A DNA stretch of 64,000 nt from an uncultured Bacteroides sp. Lineage in GTDB: Bacteria > Bacteroidota > Bacteroidia > Bacteroidales > Bacteroidaceae. Under the pieces are notes generated by a model. The model had not been told where the DNA came from. It was given only the letters and a program-made list of their open reading frames with translations, and ran no database searches. The stretch lies in assembly GCA_905201685.1 (NCBI GenBank), contig CAJKOW010000002.1:1-64000 (forward strand), read 5' to 3'. The position numbers and the translations under genes are program-made. Shown one piece after another: positions 1 to 8,609 of the stretch. The first letter of the stretch is position 1; each line of letters starts with the position of its first letter.

Positions 1-1
1 A

Positions 2-166
2 AATAAAAAATATAAAAAAATAATAATTGGATGTATCCTCTTGTTTTGTTTGCTTAAAGTATTAAAGAATAATCATATTTTAATGTTATACGATAATTTA
101 TTATGGGGCATACGTTCTTTTGAAGAAAGAGAGGATCTTTTTTATCAATATATGGGCGATATGTGA
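2..166 (+). CDS. C-terminal fragment of a membrane protein of the polysaccharide locus
   Basis: An open frame enters from the left edge and stops at TGA 164-166, giving the last 54 residues of a protein. It has a hydrophobic run near codons 7-18 (IIIGCILLFCLL) and then a charged tail that ends FYQYMGDM. This pattern of a last membrane helix plus a short polar tail, directly before three glycosyltransferase genes, fits the end of an O-antigen/capsule polymerase (Wzy or EpsG type) or a flippase. The family cannot be fixed from so short a piece. Base composition is very AT-rich, like the next two genes. No start codon is in the window. Confidence 0.55.
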   Translation, partial: NKKYKKIIIGCILLFCLLKVLKNNHILMLYDNLLWGIRSFEEREDLFYQYMGDM

Positions 167-195
167 TTACGTTTTTTCTTAATTAATATATTCAT

Positions 196-1284
196 ATGAA
201 AGTTTTATTTGACCATTTATGTTTCTGGCAAAAATTTGGAGGAGTACCACGTTATTTTGTGGAGCTTATGAAACATTTGCCAAATGATTACTATATTTTG
301 ACAGTTAAATTTTCAAATAATGAATATTTGAAAGAATTACCTAATATTAAATACTGTTCATTTTTGGATAATTTCTATTTCAAGGGGAAAGCTAGATTAG
401 AAAGTGAAATCGGCAAATTATTTACAATTCCTTACTTAATTAGAGATAACTTTGATATTTATCATCAAACTCATTATGATCCATATGCTTTTAAATATTT
501 ATCTAAAACAACAAGGACGATCACAACTATACATGACATGAATTTTTATGTTATACCAGAATATTATCCTAAAAGAATTTATCTAAAAAAACAGATGGAA
601 ACTTCCATTAAAAAAGTAGATAAAATTATAACAATTAGTAACAATTCAAAACGTGATTTATGTAATTATTTGGATGTACCAGAGAATAAAGTAAGTGTAA
701 TATATCATGGGGTTGATTTGAAAAAATTTCAGAGCGAAAAGAGTGATAAAAATTATAAAGAACAGTATATTTTATTCGTTGGTGCTAGAAATAAATACAA
801 AAACTTTAAAAACCTATTAGAAGCTTTCACGATTCTAAGACGACAATATTCACAGATAAAATTATATTGTGCTGGCCCATCTCCTACAAAAGCTGAAAAT
901 GAGCTTATATTTTCAAAGAAAATTATAGATTCTGTAAGATTTATTCAAGCTACTGAAAGAGAATTGGTCTCACTGTATAAAAATGCATTATTTTTTGTGT
1001 TCCCATCTCTGTATGAGGGATTTGGTTTACCTATATTGGAAGCTATGGCTGCTAATTGTCCTATAGTTTTGTCTAACACAGGAAGTTTCCCAGAAATAGC
1101 AGACAATGCAGGGTTATATTTTAATCCTTATAGCATAGATGATATATATACACAAATGAAGTGTGTTATAGAGAATTCAGCATTAAGAGAAAAACTAAAA
1201 TATAATGCATCTATTAGAGTTAAGGATTTTACATGGGAAAGGTGTGTAAAACAACATTTAGAGGTTTATAATTCATTATTATAA
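196..1284 (+). CDS. Glycosyltransferase family 4
   Basis: A 362-residue GT-B enzyme, expected to add one sugar to a lipid-linked capsule or exopolysaccharide repeat unit on the cytoplasmic face of the inner membrane. The C-terminal half has the GT4 donor-binding signature: ILFVGARNKYKN opens the second Rossmann domain and PSLYEGFGLPILEAMA holds the E-x7-E motif. The N-terminal half has the usual GFGGVPRY-like loop as FGGVPRYFVEL and a HQTHYDP segment. The start is ATG 196. The gene is followed 11 bp later by another glycosyltransferase, so an operon is likely. Donor and linkage cannot be read from sequence. The gene is strikingly AT-rich compared with genes after 4 kb, as is usual for exchangeable surface-polysaccharide genes. 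Confidence 0.9.
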   Translation: MKVLFDHLCFWQKFGGVPRYFVELMKHLPNDYYILTVKFSNNEYLKELPNIKYCSFLDNFYFKGKARLESEIGKLFTIPYLIRDNFDIYHQTHYDPYAFKYLSKTTRTITTIHDMNFYVIPEYYPKRIYLKKQMETSIKKVDKIITISNNSKRDLCNYLDVPENKVSVIYHGVDLKKFQSEKSDKNYKEQYILFVGARNKYKNFKNLLEAFTILRRQYSQIKLYCAGPSPTKAENELIFSKKIIDSVRFIQATERELVSLYKNALFFVFPSLYEGFGLPILEAMAANCPIVLSNTGSFPEIADNAGLYFNPYSIDDIYTQMKCVIENSALREKLKYNASIRVKDFTWERCVKQHLEVYNSLL

Positions 1285-1295
1285 GTTTTAAAGAA

Positions 1296-2027
1296 ATGAT
1301 TTCAGTATGTATTGCAACATATAATGGACGTAAGTATATTGAAGAACAAATAAGATCAATATTATGCTTATTGTCTGATGATGATGAGATCATTATATCA
1401 GATGATAATTCAACTGATGATACATTACGCATTATTGATAGCATTAATGATAAGCGGATTCATATATATACAAACGCAAACTCTATATCGCCTCACAAGT
1501 ATTCTTATTCACATTATAAAGTAAGTACTAATTTTGAGAACGCCTTATTTCATGCTAAAGGTGAATATATTTTTTTGTCTGATCAAGATGATGTATGGGA
1601 ATTAGAAAAAGTAAAAATAACTCTTTCTGCATTGCAAGAGAATAAATTAGTTATGTCAAATTATTCCATAATTGATGCAGACAATAATAAACTAACTAAT
1701 AGTTATTTTAAAAATAATCCTATTAGTCATAACTTTCTAATAAATTTAATAAAAATGCCTTTCCATGGTTGTTGCATGGCATTTAGGAAAGAGCTTTTAG
1801 CAGAGATTTTGCCATTCCCTTCTAACATGGTAATGCATGACAATTGGATTGGCTTATATGCTAATTGGAAAAAGTATAAGATTGGTTATATCGAGAAACC
1901 ATTAATAAAATATCGTAGGCATCAATTTAATGTTTCACCCTCCGCTAAAAATAATACTAATCCATTGTGGTATAAAGTATGGTATAGGCTTATATTAGCA
2001 TATCAAATAATAAAGCGTAACATTTAA
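1296..2027 (+). CDS. Glycosyltransferase family 2, rhamnosyltransferase-like
   Basis: A 243-residue GT-A glycosyltransferase. The N-terminus SVCIATYNGRKYIEEQIRS is the classic GT2 opening, ISDDNSTDDT is the nucleotide-binding acidic motif, and FLSDQDDVWE carries the DQDD metal-binding motif common in rhamnosyl- and galactosyltransferases of this clade. It probably adds a sugar to the growing capsule repeat unit in the cytoplasm. It lies 11 bp after the GT4 gene and 19 bp before the next GT2, so all three are probably co-transcribed. It is at the short end for the family but has both key motifs. The acceptor is unknown. The DNA is very AT-rich. Confidence 0.88.
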   Translation: MISVCIATYNGRKYIEEQIRSILCLLSDDDEIIISDDNSTDDTLRIIDSINDKRIHIYTNANSISPHKYSYSHYKVSTNFENALFHAKGEYIFLSDQDDVWELEKVKITLSALQENKLVMSNYSIIDADNNKLTNSYFKNNPISHNFLINLIKMPFHGCCMAFRKELLAEILPFPSNMVMHDNWIGLYANWKKYKIGYIEKPLIKYRRHQFNVSPSAKNNTNPLWYKVWYRLILAYQIIKRNI

Positions 2028-2046
2028 CTCATAATTTTTTTATTTA

Positions 2047-2856
2047 ATGTTTTCAGTTCTTTTATCTCTATATGCTAAAGAAAACCCTGCTTTTCTTAAG
2101 CAAAGTTTAGACAGCGTTTTTACCCAAACGTTGCTCCCAACGGAAGTAGTATTAGTGGAAGACGGACCTTTGACAGATGAACTGAAATCCGTAGTCTTAG
2201 ATTATAAATGCCGTTATCCAAATTTAAAAGTAGTTACTCTGGAACATAACCAGGGATTAGGTAAGGCTCTGAACGAAGGTCTAAAACATTGTTCGTATGA
2301 TTTGATTGCTCGGATGGATACTGATGATATTTCTAAACCGGATCGTTTCCTAAAGCAGTATGATTTATTTCAAAAACATCCTGAGATTGATGTGTGTGGT
2401 TCATGGATCGATGAATTTTGGGGTTGTACAGATAATGTAAAATCCACTCGGAAATTGCCAGAATTCCATATCGACATTCAATCTTATGCTAAAAGCAGGA
2501 ATCCTGTTAATCATCCAGTAGTGATGTTTAAGAAAAGTGCTGTTTTAGCTGCTGGCGGTTATAAACATTTTCCTTTGTTTGAAGATTATTATTTATGGCT
2601 TAGAATGTTGAAAAATGGAGCTATATTTTATAATATCCAAGAAAGCTTGCTATATTTTCGGATTTCTCCTGATATGTTTAAACGCCGCGGGGGATGGAAA
2701 TATGCGATAGATGAATTTCGGTTTATCAAAGTCATGTTAAACATGAATATAATAACTTATAGACAATTCGTATTAAATGTCATAACTCGCTTTCCTGTTA
2801 GAATAGCACCAAACCAAGTACGGAGTTGGTTATATAAAAAATTATTAAGGATTTAA
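2047..2856 (+). CDS. Glycosyltransferase family 2, AmsE-like
   Basis: A 269-residue GT2 enzyme. Motifs in order: SVLLSLYAKENPAFLKQSL (opening strand and helix), VVLVEDGP, and ARMDTDDISKPDRF, whose DTDD is the metal/nucleotide motif and whose following RF is usual in the AmsE/WbyL group of exopolysaccharide transferases. It probably transfers the last sugar of the repeat unit. The start is ATG 2047, 19 bp after the preceding gene. Its base composition lies between the very AT-rich upstream genes and the more GC-rich export genes downstream, so the change along the locus is gradual. Linkage specificity is not predictable. Confidence 0.88.
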   Translation: MFSVLLSLYAKENPAFLKQSLDSVFTQTLLPTEVVLVEDGPLTDELKSVVLDYKCRYPNLKVVTLEHNQGLGKALNEGLKHCSYDLIARMDTDDISKPDRFLKQYDLFQKHPEIDVCGSWIDEFWGCTDNVKSTRKLPEFHIDIQSYAKSRNPVNHPVVMFKKSAVLAAGGYKHFPLFEDYYLWLRMLKNGAIFYNIQESLLYFRISPDMFKRRGGWKYAIDEFRFIKVMLNMNIITYRQFVLNVITRFPVRIAPNQVRSWLYKKLLRI

Positions 2857-2903
2857 TGCGAAGAGGATTATTTTAAGTGGTTAACAATTGATAAACGATG
2901 TGA

Positions 2904-2939
2904 TTTGTTTTTTAATTATTTAAAATAACTGTATTTTTG
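2904..2939 (+). promoter_or_regulatory. Possible promoter before the chain-length gene
   Basis: TATTTTTG at 2932-2939 matches the Bacteroidetes -7 element TAnnTTTG and is followed by C and A as in many known sites. A TTTG lies at 2904-2907, but the 24-nt spacing is longer than the usual 19-21, so the -33 assignment is weak. It would allow Wzz and the SLBB export gene to be transcribed apart from the glycosyltransferases. Confidence 0.4.
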
Positions 2940-2983
2940 CAGTTCAAAAATATTTTGATTATATTAAAAGTTAAGTTTAAAAG

Positions 2984-4102
2984 ATGACATCCCTCTCTCA
3001 AGAACACACACCGGAAGAACAAGAATTTGATTTGCTAGTATTAACTAAAAAACTCTGGCGGGAAAGAGTTTTGTTTTATAAGACCATAGGCTTTGCTTTT
3101 ATCATAGCTTTGATAATTGCTTTCAGTATTCCGAAGCAATATAGTGTCACAGTTACATTAGCTCCCGAGTCGTCCAAAGGAACCAGTAGCAGTTTGGCAA
3201 GTATGGCTGCAATGATGGGATTGGGTAACCTATCAGGTGTTTCTGAAAGAGATGCACTGAATGTATTGCTATATCCGAATATCTTAAGTTCCAATCCTTT
3301 TGTATTGGAATTATATTCTATGCCTGTACAGTTAATGGATGAAGAACAATCCGTACCATTAAATAAATATTTGGAGCAAACAAAACGTCCGTGGTGGAGT
3401 ACTATAATGGGGTTGCCTAGTAAAGCAGTAGGAGGAATTGTATCGTTGTTTAAAGAAAAAAAACAGGAGGGCAGTCAAAAAGATACTTTGAATCCTTTCA
3501 GGCTGTCACAGGTGGAAACCGGAAAGTTAGCTGCTATTAAGGGAGCTATTCAGGCGGATGTGGATAAAAAAACAGGGGTCACTACAATTACAGTAACAAT
3601 GCAGGATGCTGTAGTAGCCGCTATAGTTGCCGACAGCGTCGTAGCTAAATTACAGGACTATGTAACTGCATACAGAATTAAGAAAGCGTCTGTTGACTGT
3701 GCTTATTGGGAGAAACTCTATAAAGAAAAGCAGGACGACTATTATAAAGCACAGCAGAAATATGCTGACTATACAGACGGCAATAAAAGTTTGTTTACAC
3801 AGCGTTCCAAAATCGAAGGGGAACGACTCCAAAATGAAATGAATTTAGCTTATCAGGTGTATAATCAAACAGCTACTCAATTGCAAATGGCTCAGGGAAA
3901 ATTACAGGAAGCTAAACCTGTGTTTGCAGTCGTAGAACCGGCTACCGTACCTTTAGCTCCATCTGCCCCTCGAAAAATGGTCATCATCGTAGGCTGTTTG
4001 TTCTTAGCCTTTGTAGGAACGGCCGGCTGGATACTCTTCGGAGAAGACATTTGGAAAAAAATGAAAGAAACAATGAAAGCAAACTCTATAACAACTGATT
4101 GA
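2984..4102 (+). CDS. Wzz-family polysaccharide chain-length determinant
   Basis: A 372-residue inner-membrane protein that sets polysaccharide chain length, working with the polymerase and the outer-membrane exporter. It has the Wzz topology: a cytoplasmic N-terminus, a membrane helix near residues 35-52 (FAFIIALIIAFSIP), a long periplasmic part with an acidic/lysine-rich coiled-coil segment near 230-310, and a second helix near 330-352 preceded by the proline-rich EPATVPLAPSAPRK. There is no Walker-type tyrosine kinase domain, so this is a stand-alone co-polymerase. The start is ATG 2984. The gene ends six bases before the start of the SLBB export gene, so the two form a transcription unit. 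Confidence 0.9.
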   Translation: MTSLSQEHTPEEQEFDLLVLTKKLWRERVLFYKTIGFAFIIALIIAFSIPKQYSVTVTLAPESSKGTSSSLASMAAMMGLGNLSGVSERDALNVLLYPNILSSNPFVLELYSMPVQLMDEEQSVPLNKYLEQTKRPWWSTIMGLPSKAVGGIVSLFKEKKQEGSQKDTLNPFRLSQVETGKLAAIKGAIQADVDKKTGVTTITVTMQDAVVAAIVADSVVAKLQDYVTAYRIKKASVDCAYWEKLYKEKQDDYYKAQQKYADYTDGNKSLFTQRSKIEGERLQNEMNLAYQVYNQTATQLQMAQGKLQEAKPVFAVVEPATVPLAPSAPRKMVIIVGCLFLAFVGTAGWILFGEDIWKKMKETMKANSITTD

Positions 4103-4107
4103 AACCA

Positions 4108-6591
4108 ATGAGAAAGAAACGTTTTTTGATTATAACGCTGTTTCTGGCGATGTGCTCGCTGGCAGACATCCATGCCCAGTCGAGACTGACGGACGAGCAG
4201 GTAATGGAATACGTGAAAACAGGCGTGGAACAGGGTAAGGATCAGAGGCTGATAGCCACGGAACTGGCCCGGCAGGGGGTGACACGCGAACAAATGGAAC
4301 GGGTGAAGGAACTGTACAAACAGAATGCGCAGAGCGGAGATAATGCCAACGGGACGATGACGGAAAAAAGCCGATTGCGGAATCGGAATGTCAACGGAAT
4401 GCGTAACGGGAAAACAGGCATGACGGATCCGAACATGCAGGCGGGGGATGAATGGATGATGACGGAAGGAGAATGGAGCAGGGACGAACTGCCCATCGAT
4501 GAACTGATTGCCCTGCAGGACAGTTTGGAGAACCCGAACAAGAAACAGGTGTTCGGACGGAACATCTTTAATACCCGCAACCTGACCTTCGAACCGAACG
4601 TGAATCTGGCTACGCCACCCAATTACCGGTTGGGACCGGGAGACGAGGTGATTATCGACATCTGGGGGGCCAGCCAGACAAACATACGTGAGACGATTTC
4701 GCCGGACGGTACCATCAACGTGCAGGAATTAGGCCCCATCTATCTGAGCGGAAAGACCGTGGAGGAGGCCAACCGATTCCTGAAGGCGGAACTGGGAAAG
4801 GTGTATTCGAACGAGAACAACCAGATCCGGATGACGTTGGGCAGCACACGGACCATACAGATTAACATCATGGGGGAAGTGGTGCAGCCGGGTACGTATG
4901 CGTTGTCGGCCTTCTCGACAGTGTTTCATGCGCTGTATAGGGCAGGAGGTGTGAACGACATCGGTAGCCTGAGAGACGTGCAGTTGGTGAGAAACGGCAA
5001 GAAAATAGCCGATGTGGACATCTATGAATTCATCATGCAGGGAAAGATAAAGGAAGACATCAGCCTGCAGGAGGGAGACGTGATTATTGTGCCGGCTTAT
5101 GAGATGCTGGTGGAAGTGGAAGGTAACGTGAAACGCCCGATGCTGTTCGAACTGAAAAAGAACGAGACGGTGGCGGCGTTGCTGAAATATGCCGGTGGTT
5201 TTAACGCGGATGCTTATAAAGGGAACTTGCGCATTGTGCGTCAGAACGGCATCGAATACGAGGTGAAAACGGTGGACGAGATGGACTACAGTGTGTGCAA
5301 GCTGAGCGATGGGGACGTGGTGACAGTGGGAGCCATCCTGAAACGCTATACCAACCGGGTAGAGGTGAAAGGGGCTGTTTATCGGCCGGACTTCTACGAA
5401 CTGAGTGGAAAACTGAACACGGTGAAGGCGCTGATCGAAGTGGCTAAGGGACTGAGAGAGGATGCCTTTACAAACCGGGCGGTGCTGCAACGCCAGCGGG
5501 ACGACCTGACCAGCGAAATTCTGTCGGTGGATGTGAAGGCCCTGATGAACGGTACCATCCCGGACATTCCGCTTAGGAAAAATGACATTCTGTACATCCC
5601 CAGCATTCATGACCTACAGGACTTGGGTAGCGTGACCATCTACGGAGAAGTGACGAAGCCGGATACGTATCCGTATGCGGACAACATGACCTTGGAGGAC
5701 CTGATTATCCAGGCAGGTGGATTGAAGGAAGCGGCTTCGACGGTGCGCGTGGACGTGTCGAGACGCATCAAGGACGCGAAGAGCATGAACAGCACAGACA
5801 GCATCGGACAGATGTTCAGCTTCGGCCTGAAAGACGGATTCGTGATTGACGGACAGCCGGGATTCGTGCTGCAGCCGTATGATCAGGTGTATGTGCGTCG
5901 CAGCCCGGGATATCAGGTGCAGCAGAACGTGAGGATACAGGGGGAAGTGATATTCGGAGGAACCTATACCTTGACCTCGAAGGCTGAAAGACTGAGCGAC
6001 TTGGTGAAAAAAGCCGGAGGCGTGACGAACTCGGCCTACGTGCGGGGTGCCAAGCTGACCCGTGTGGCGAATGCCGAGGAAAGGAAACGTATGCAGGACG
6101 TTGTGAAGCTGATGGGACGGGAATTGGGTGAAAGCGCCATTGACTCATTGGGTCTGCAGGTGGACAGCCTGTTTTCGGTGGGTATCGACTTAGAGGCTGC
6201 CCTGGCAAATCCCGGAGGAGATGCAGACTTGGTGCTGAGAGAAGGGGATGTGCTGAACGTTCCGGAATATGTGAACACGGTGAAGATTAACGGGGCGGTG
6301 ATGATGCCCAACACGGTGTCGTACAAGCAAGGCGAGAAAATAGGTTACTACCTGAGCCAGGCGGGAGGATACAGCCAGCACGCCAAGAAGAGCAAGAAGT
6401 TCATTATTTATATGAACGGCCAGGTAGCAAAGATAAAAGGAAGCGGAAAGAACCAGATAGAACCGGGATGCGAGATTGTGGTGCCAAGCAAGAAGCAGAA
6501 CAAGGCGAACATTGGAAACATCTTGGGCTATGCCACTTCGTTCTCGTCGTTGGCAACCATGGCGGCGACCATCGTCAGTCTGTTTAGGTAG
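4108..6591 (+). CDS. Outer-membrane polysaccharide export protein with six SLBB domains
   Basis: An 827-residue Wza/KpsD-like protein expected to form the outer-membrane exit channel for capsule or exopolysaccharide. Order of parts: signal peptide ending ADIHAQ; a helical region with LTDEQVMEYV (about 25-70); the poly-export domain beginning RLGPGDEVIIDIWG (about 175-235); then six SLBB repeats, each starting with a form of V-x-GEV-x-x-P and ending AGG or similar (GEVVQPGTYAL, GNVKRPMLFEL, GAVYRPDFYEL, GEVTKPDTYPY, GEVIFGGTYTL, GAVMMPNTVSY). A C-terminal helix NILGYATSFSSLATM resembles the membrane-spanning end of Wza-type channels. I chose ATG 4108 over the TTG at 4099 because the former begins the signal peptide. 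It is far longer than E. coli Wza (about 380 residues) because of the extra SLBB repeats. Confidence 0.92.
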   Translation: MRKKRFLIITLFLAMCSLADIHAQSRLTDEQVMEYVKTGVEQGKDQRLIATELARQGVTREQMERVKELYKQNAQSGDNANGTMTEKSRLRNRNVNGMRNGKTGMTDPNMQAGDEWMMTEGEWSRDELPIDELIALQDSLENPNKKQVFGRNIFNTRNLTFEPNVNLATPPNYRLGPGDEVIIDIWGASQTNIRETISPDGTINVQELGPIYLSGKTVEEANRFLKAELGKVYSNENNQIRMTLGSTRTIQINIMGEVVQPGTYALSAFSTVFHALYRAGGVNDIGSLRDVQLVRNGKKIADVDIYEFIMQGKIKEDISLQEGDVIIVPAYEMLVEVEGNVKRPMLFELKKNETVAALLKYAGGFNADAYKGNLRIVRQNGIEYEVKTVDEMDYSVCKLSDGDVVTVGAILKRYTNRVEVKGAVYRPDFYELSGKLNTVKALIEVAKGLREDAFTNRAVLQRQRDDLTSEILSVDVKALMNGTIPDIPLRKNDILYIPSIHDLQDLGSVTIYGEVTKPDTYPYADNMTLEDLIIQAGGLKEAASTVRVDVSRRIKDAKSMNSTDSIGQMFSFGLKDGFVIDGQPGFVLQPYDQVYVRRSPGYQVQQNVRIQGEVIFGGTYTLTSKAERLSDLVKKAGGVTNSAYVRGAKLTRVANAEERKRMQDVVKLMGRELGESAIDSLGLQVDSLFSVGIDLEAALANPGGDADLVLREGDVLNVPEYVNTVKINGAVMMPNTVSYKQGEKIGYYLSQAGGYSQHAKKSKKFIIYMNGQVAKIKGSGKNQIEPGCEIVVPSKKQNKANIGNILGYATSFSSLATMAATIVSLFR

Positions 6592-6727
6592 TGCTGCATA
6601 CAATCAATGGGAAACGTGAAAAAACGCGGATTTTCGCAAATTCTTGTAATCGGAAGGATTCTGAGGATGGGAATGTGCGGAAATCTGCGTTTCTTTGCAT
6701 GTGTATAGGCAGGTTGCGGTTGACGAG

Positions 6728-6788
6728 GAATGAGTTAACGAGTTGACAAGTTGACGAGTTACAAGTTGACGAGTTGACAAGTTGAAGA
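6728..6788. repeat. Degenerate tandem repeat of GAGTTGAC(AA)-like units
   Basis: The segment repeats GAGTTGAC or GAGTTACAA at short, irregular spacing about six times. Similar units (GACGAGTAAC, AAACGAGTTGAC) precede the related copy near 16.25 kb. The irregular unit length and lack of spacers rule out a CRISPR array. Confidence 0.65.
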
Positions 6789-6874
6789 GGTGGTTGTGGC
6801 GAGCCGTTTCAAGCAGCACTTTATCAAACAGTCAGAGCATCTTGGCCCTTGTAAACTTGTTGACTGAAGCCTTG
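6771..6874 (+). repeat. Dispersed repeat, copy A
   Basis: This segment shares blocks with 16267-16355: GAGTTGACAA, AGCCGTTTCAA, ACTTTATCAA with CAG shortly after, and CTTGTTGACTGA followed by GCCTTG, in the same order and orientation. It sits between coding regions in both places and encodes nothing obvious. Confidence 0.7.
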
Positions 6875-6941
6875 CGAAACTTTCAGGAGTTAAAGAAGTT
6901 AGAGGAAGTTATCGCCCACCAAAGTGGGCTTAGAAGTTAAA

Positions 6942-7089
6942 AGGGTGTGTCAAAACTAAAAGTAACTGACATCTTGTTATTTTTAGGCACGGATTACACG
7001 GAAAAACACCGAGAAAGAAGAATAATCATCCGCGAAATTCCGTGTAATCCGTGCCTAAAGGAAAGCAGTTTCCTAATTTGACACACCCT
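6942..7089. repeat. Palindromic miniature element with terminal and internal inverted repeats
   Basis: Outer arms AGGGTGTGTCAAA (6942-6954) and its reverse complement (7077-7089) enclose a perfect 22-bp inverted repeat, 6982-7003 against 7038-7059, built on GGCACGGATTACACGG. The loop is 34 nt. There is no ORF. The outer arms resemble those of elements at 22.4, 24.6 and 36.8 kb. A shortened copy of the inner arm occurs near 45.95 kb. The transcript would form a strong hairpin but lacks a T-run, so it is not a typical terminator. Confidence 0.75.
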
Positions 7090-7198
7090 CTTAGAAGTTA
7101 AAGTCGACAGTTGGAGTATGTGATTAGCATACTTTCACAAAGGTATTGGCTTAACTCCTTAACTTCTTAAGTCCTTAACTACATTAAGAGAATCATAG

Positions 7199-8029
7199 AT
7201 GGCTGGAAAGAAGAAAAGAATATGGAAAAATAAAAAAGGAATAGCAGTCGTATGGATATGCCTGCTGTTCGGCGTATTGCCTTGCAAAGCGCAGATGACA
7301 TGTGGCGTGACCGGACTATTGCACATGCCCAGTGCTGATATGCAGCGGGATGGTACTCTAATAATAGGAGGTAATTTCCTGGATAAGCATAACTTGCCCA
7401 GCCAATGGTGGTGGGGACATGATACTTTCAACTATTTTCTGAATGTGACTTTTTTGGACAGGCTGGAGTTGGCTTATGTTTGTACTTTAGTAAAAGGTAA
7501 GCCGGAAAATAGTTTCTGGCCAGAAGTTACCTGGGGAAAATTTGTGAATCAGGACCGACACTTTGCGGCACGCTTCCAAATCTTTAAGGAAGGAGAATGG
7601 TGGAAACACATGCCTTCCGTCGTATTGGGCATAAGTGATCCAACAACAGGAAGCGGAGGAGATTACATCAACATGGCTGTAGAAGGTACAGGTAACGGTT
7701 ACTTCAACCGCATGTACCTCGCCATGACCAAGCACTTCGACATCCGGTGCGGAGAATTGGGCGTACATGCTGCCTGGCTGTACAACAGACGGACGGACTA
7801 TCCACTGAACGGGCCGGCGGTGGGCGTGAACTTCAGGCCGGCTTTCCACAAGGAACTGAATGTGATTGCCGAATATGACTCGAAGACGGTGAACGTGGGC
7901 TTCACGTATTCGATGTGGAGCGATCACTTCAACCTGCTGTTCGAACTGCAGGACGGGAAGTATGTGTCGGCAGGATTGGTATATAAGGTGAACCTGTTAG
8001 GGGGGAACCGATGGAAGCACTGGAGGTAA
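7199..8029 (+). CDS. YjbH-family outer-membrane beta-barrel-like protein
   Basis: A 276-residue secreted protein with an N-terminal basic and hydrophobic signal ending VLPCKAQ. The mature part opens with TGLLHMPSADMQRDGTL, close to the GLI-MPTA--DG-L opening of the YjbH family (DUF940), whose members are linked to exopolysaccharide production. The rest alternates short amphipathic strands (for example LNVIAEYDSKTVNVGFTYS) as expected for an outer-membrane barrel. It is much shorter than E. coli YjbH (about 700 residues), as are many Bacteroides forms. It follows the SLBB export gene across a repeat-filled gap, which supports a role in secretion or anchoring of the polysaccharide. The function is inferred from family and context. 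Confidence 0.75.
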   Translation: MAGKKKRIWKNKKGIAVVWICLLFGVLPCKAQMTCGVTGLLHMPSADMQRDGTLIIGGNFLDKHNLPSQWWWGHDTFNYFLNVTFLDRLELAYVCTLVKGKPENSFWPEVTWGKFVNQDRHFAARFQIFKEGEWWKHMPSVVLGISDPTTGSGGDYINMAVEGTGNGYFNRMYLAMTKHFDIRCGELGVHAAWLYNRRTDYPLNGPAVGVNFRPAFHKELNVIAEYDSKTVNVGFTYSMWSDHFNLLFELQDGKYVSAGLVYKVNLLGGNRWKHWR

Positions 8030-8260
8030 GGAGAAACAACCGGCAGTGAGGGCGAGGGTCTGTCGCGACAGGAAATCCTTTGTGGATGGGAGGTCGGGGC
8101 AGGCCCTCGTTCCGTATGGTGCGGCGAAAAGACAAAAGATGATAAAAACTATGTGTATAGTTTAAAAATGATACGATTTACCGGAACTTTGGTTATATTT
8201 GAATGACCTTAACTACTAATAAACGAAATTAAGCTTCGTAAGGTTATGATAAGAAGTAAG

Positions 8261-8364
8261 AGAATTGAGAATTGATAATTGAGAATGGAAAATGATTAAT
8301 GGTAAATGGTTAATGGTAAATGGTTAATGATTAATGGTTAATGGTAAATGGGTAATGGGTAATG
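8261..8364. repeat. Degenerate tandem of TTAATGGTAAATGG-like units
   Basis: About 100 bp of GAATTGA- and then TTAATGGTAAATGG-like units, repeated with small changes. A pattern of this kind can expand or contract by slippage. No coding potential was seen. Confidence 0.7.
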
Positions 8365-8437
8365 AGGCGTAGAAATTCTTCATTAGCTTCGCTCAAAACC
8401 ACTTTTAATATTTACATTAAAGAATAGTCATCATCCT

Positions 8438-8500
8438 AAATTCTTCATTCCTCATTCTTCATTCTTCATTTTCTTGTTCTTCGTTTTCTTGTTCTTCATT
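8438..8500. repeat. TTCTTCATTC-rich simple repeat
   Basis: Repeated TTCTTCATTC and TTCTTGTTCTTC units. The same unit appears at 25871-25901 and, as a hairpin, at 43508-43599. Confidence 0.6.
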
Positions 8501-8609
8501 CTCCCGTCTATCGGCTTTAACTTCTAACAGAGCAAAGCGGAGTGATAACTTCTATAACTTCATAACTTCCAAGGAAGTATTACATACGAAACTTAAATTA
8601 AATAATTAA

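Larger units (their letters stand above)
6592..7198. other. Gene-free interval made mostly of small repeats
   Basis: About 600 bp with no credible gene. It holds a degenerate tandem of GAGTTGAC-like units, a dispersed repeat shared with the region near 16.3 kb, and a long hairpin element. No clear promoter for the following YjbH-like gene was identified. Confidence 0.7.
8030..8609. other. Gene-free interval with low-complexity repeats
   Basis: About 580 bp without a gene. A GC-rich imperfect dyad lies near 8050-8115 (CGAGGGTCTG pairing with CAGGCCCTCG), with no T-run after it. A TATATTTG element is at 8194-8201, but it is about 400 bp from the next start. AT-rich simple repeats follow. Nothing else was recognised. 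Confidence 0.6.

Noticed and set aside
6728..6788. CRISPR-like short repeats
   Set aside because: Units are 8-10 bp, irregular and without unique spacers. There are no cas genes. It is a simple tandem repeat.
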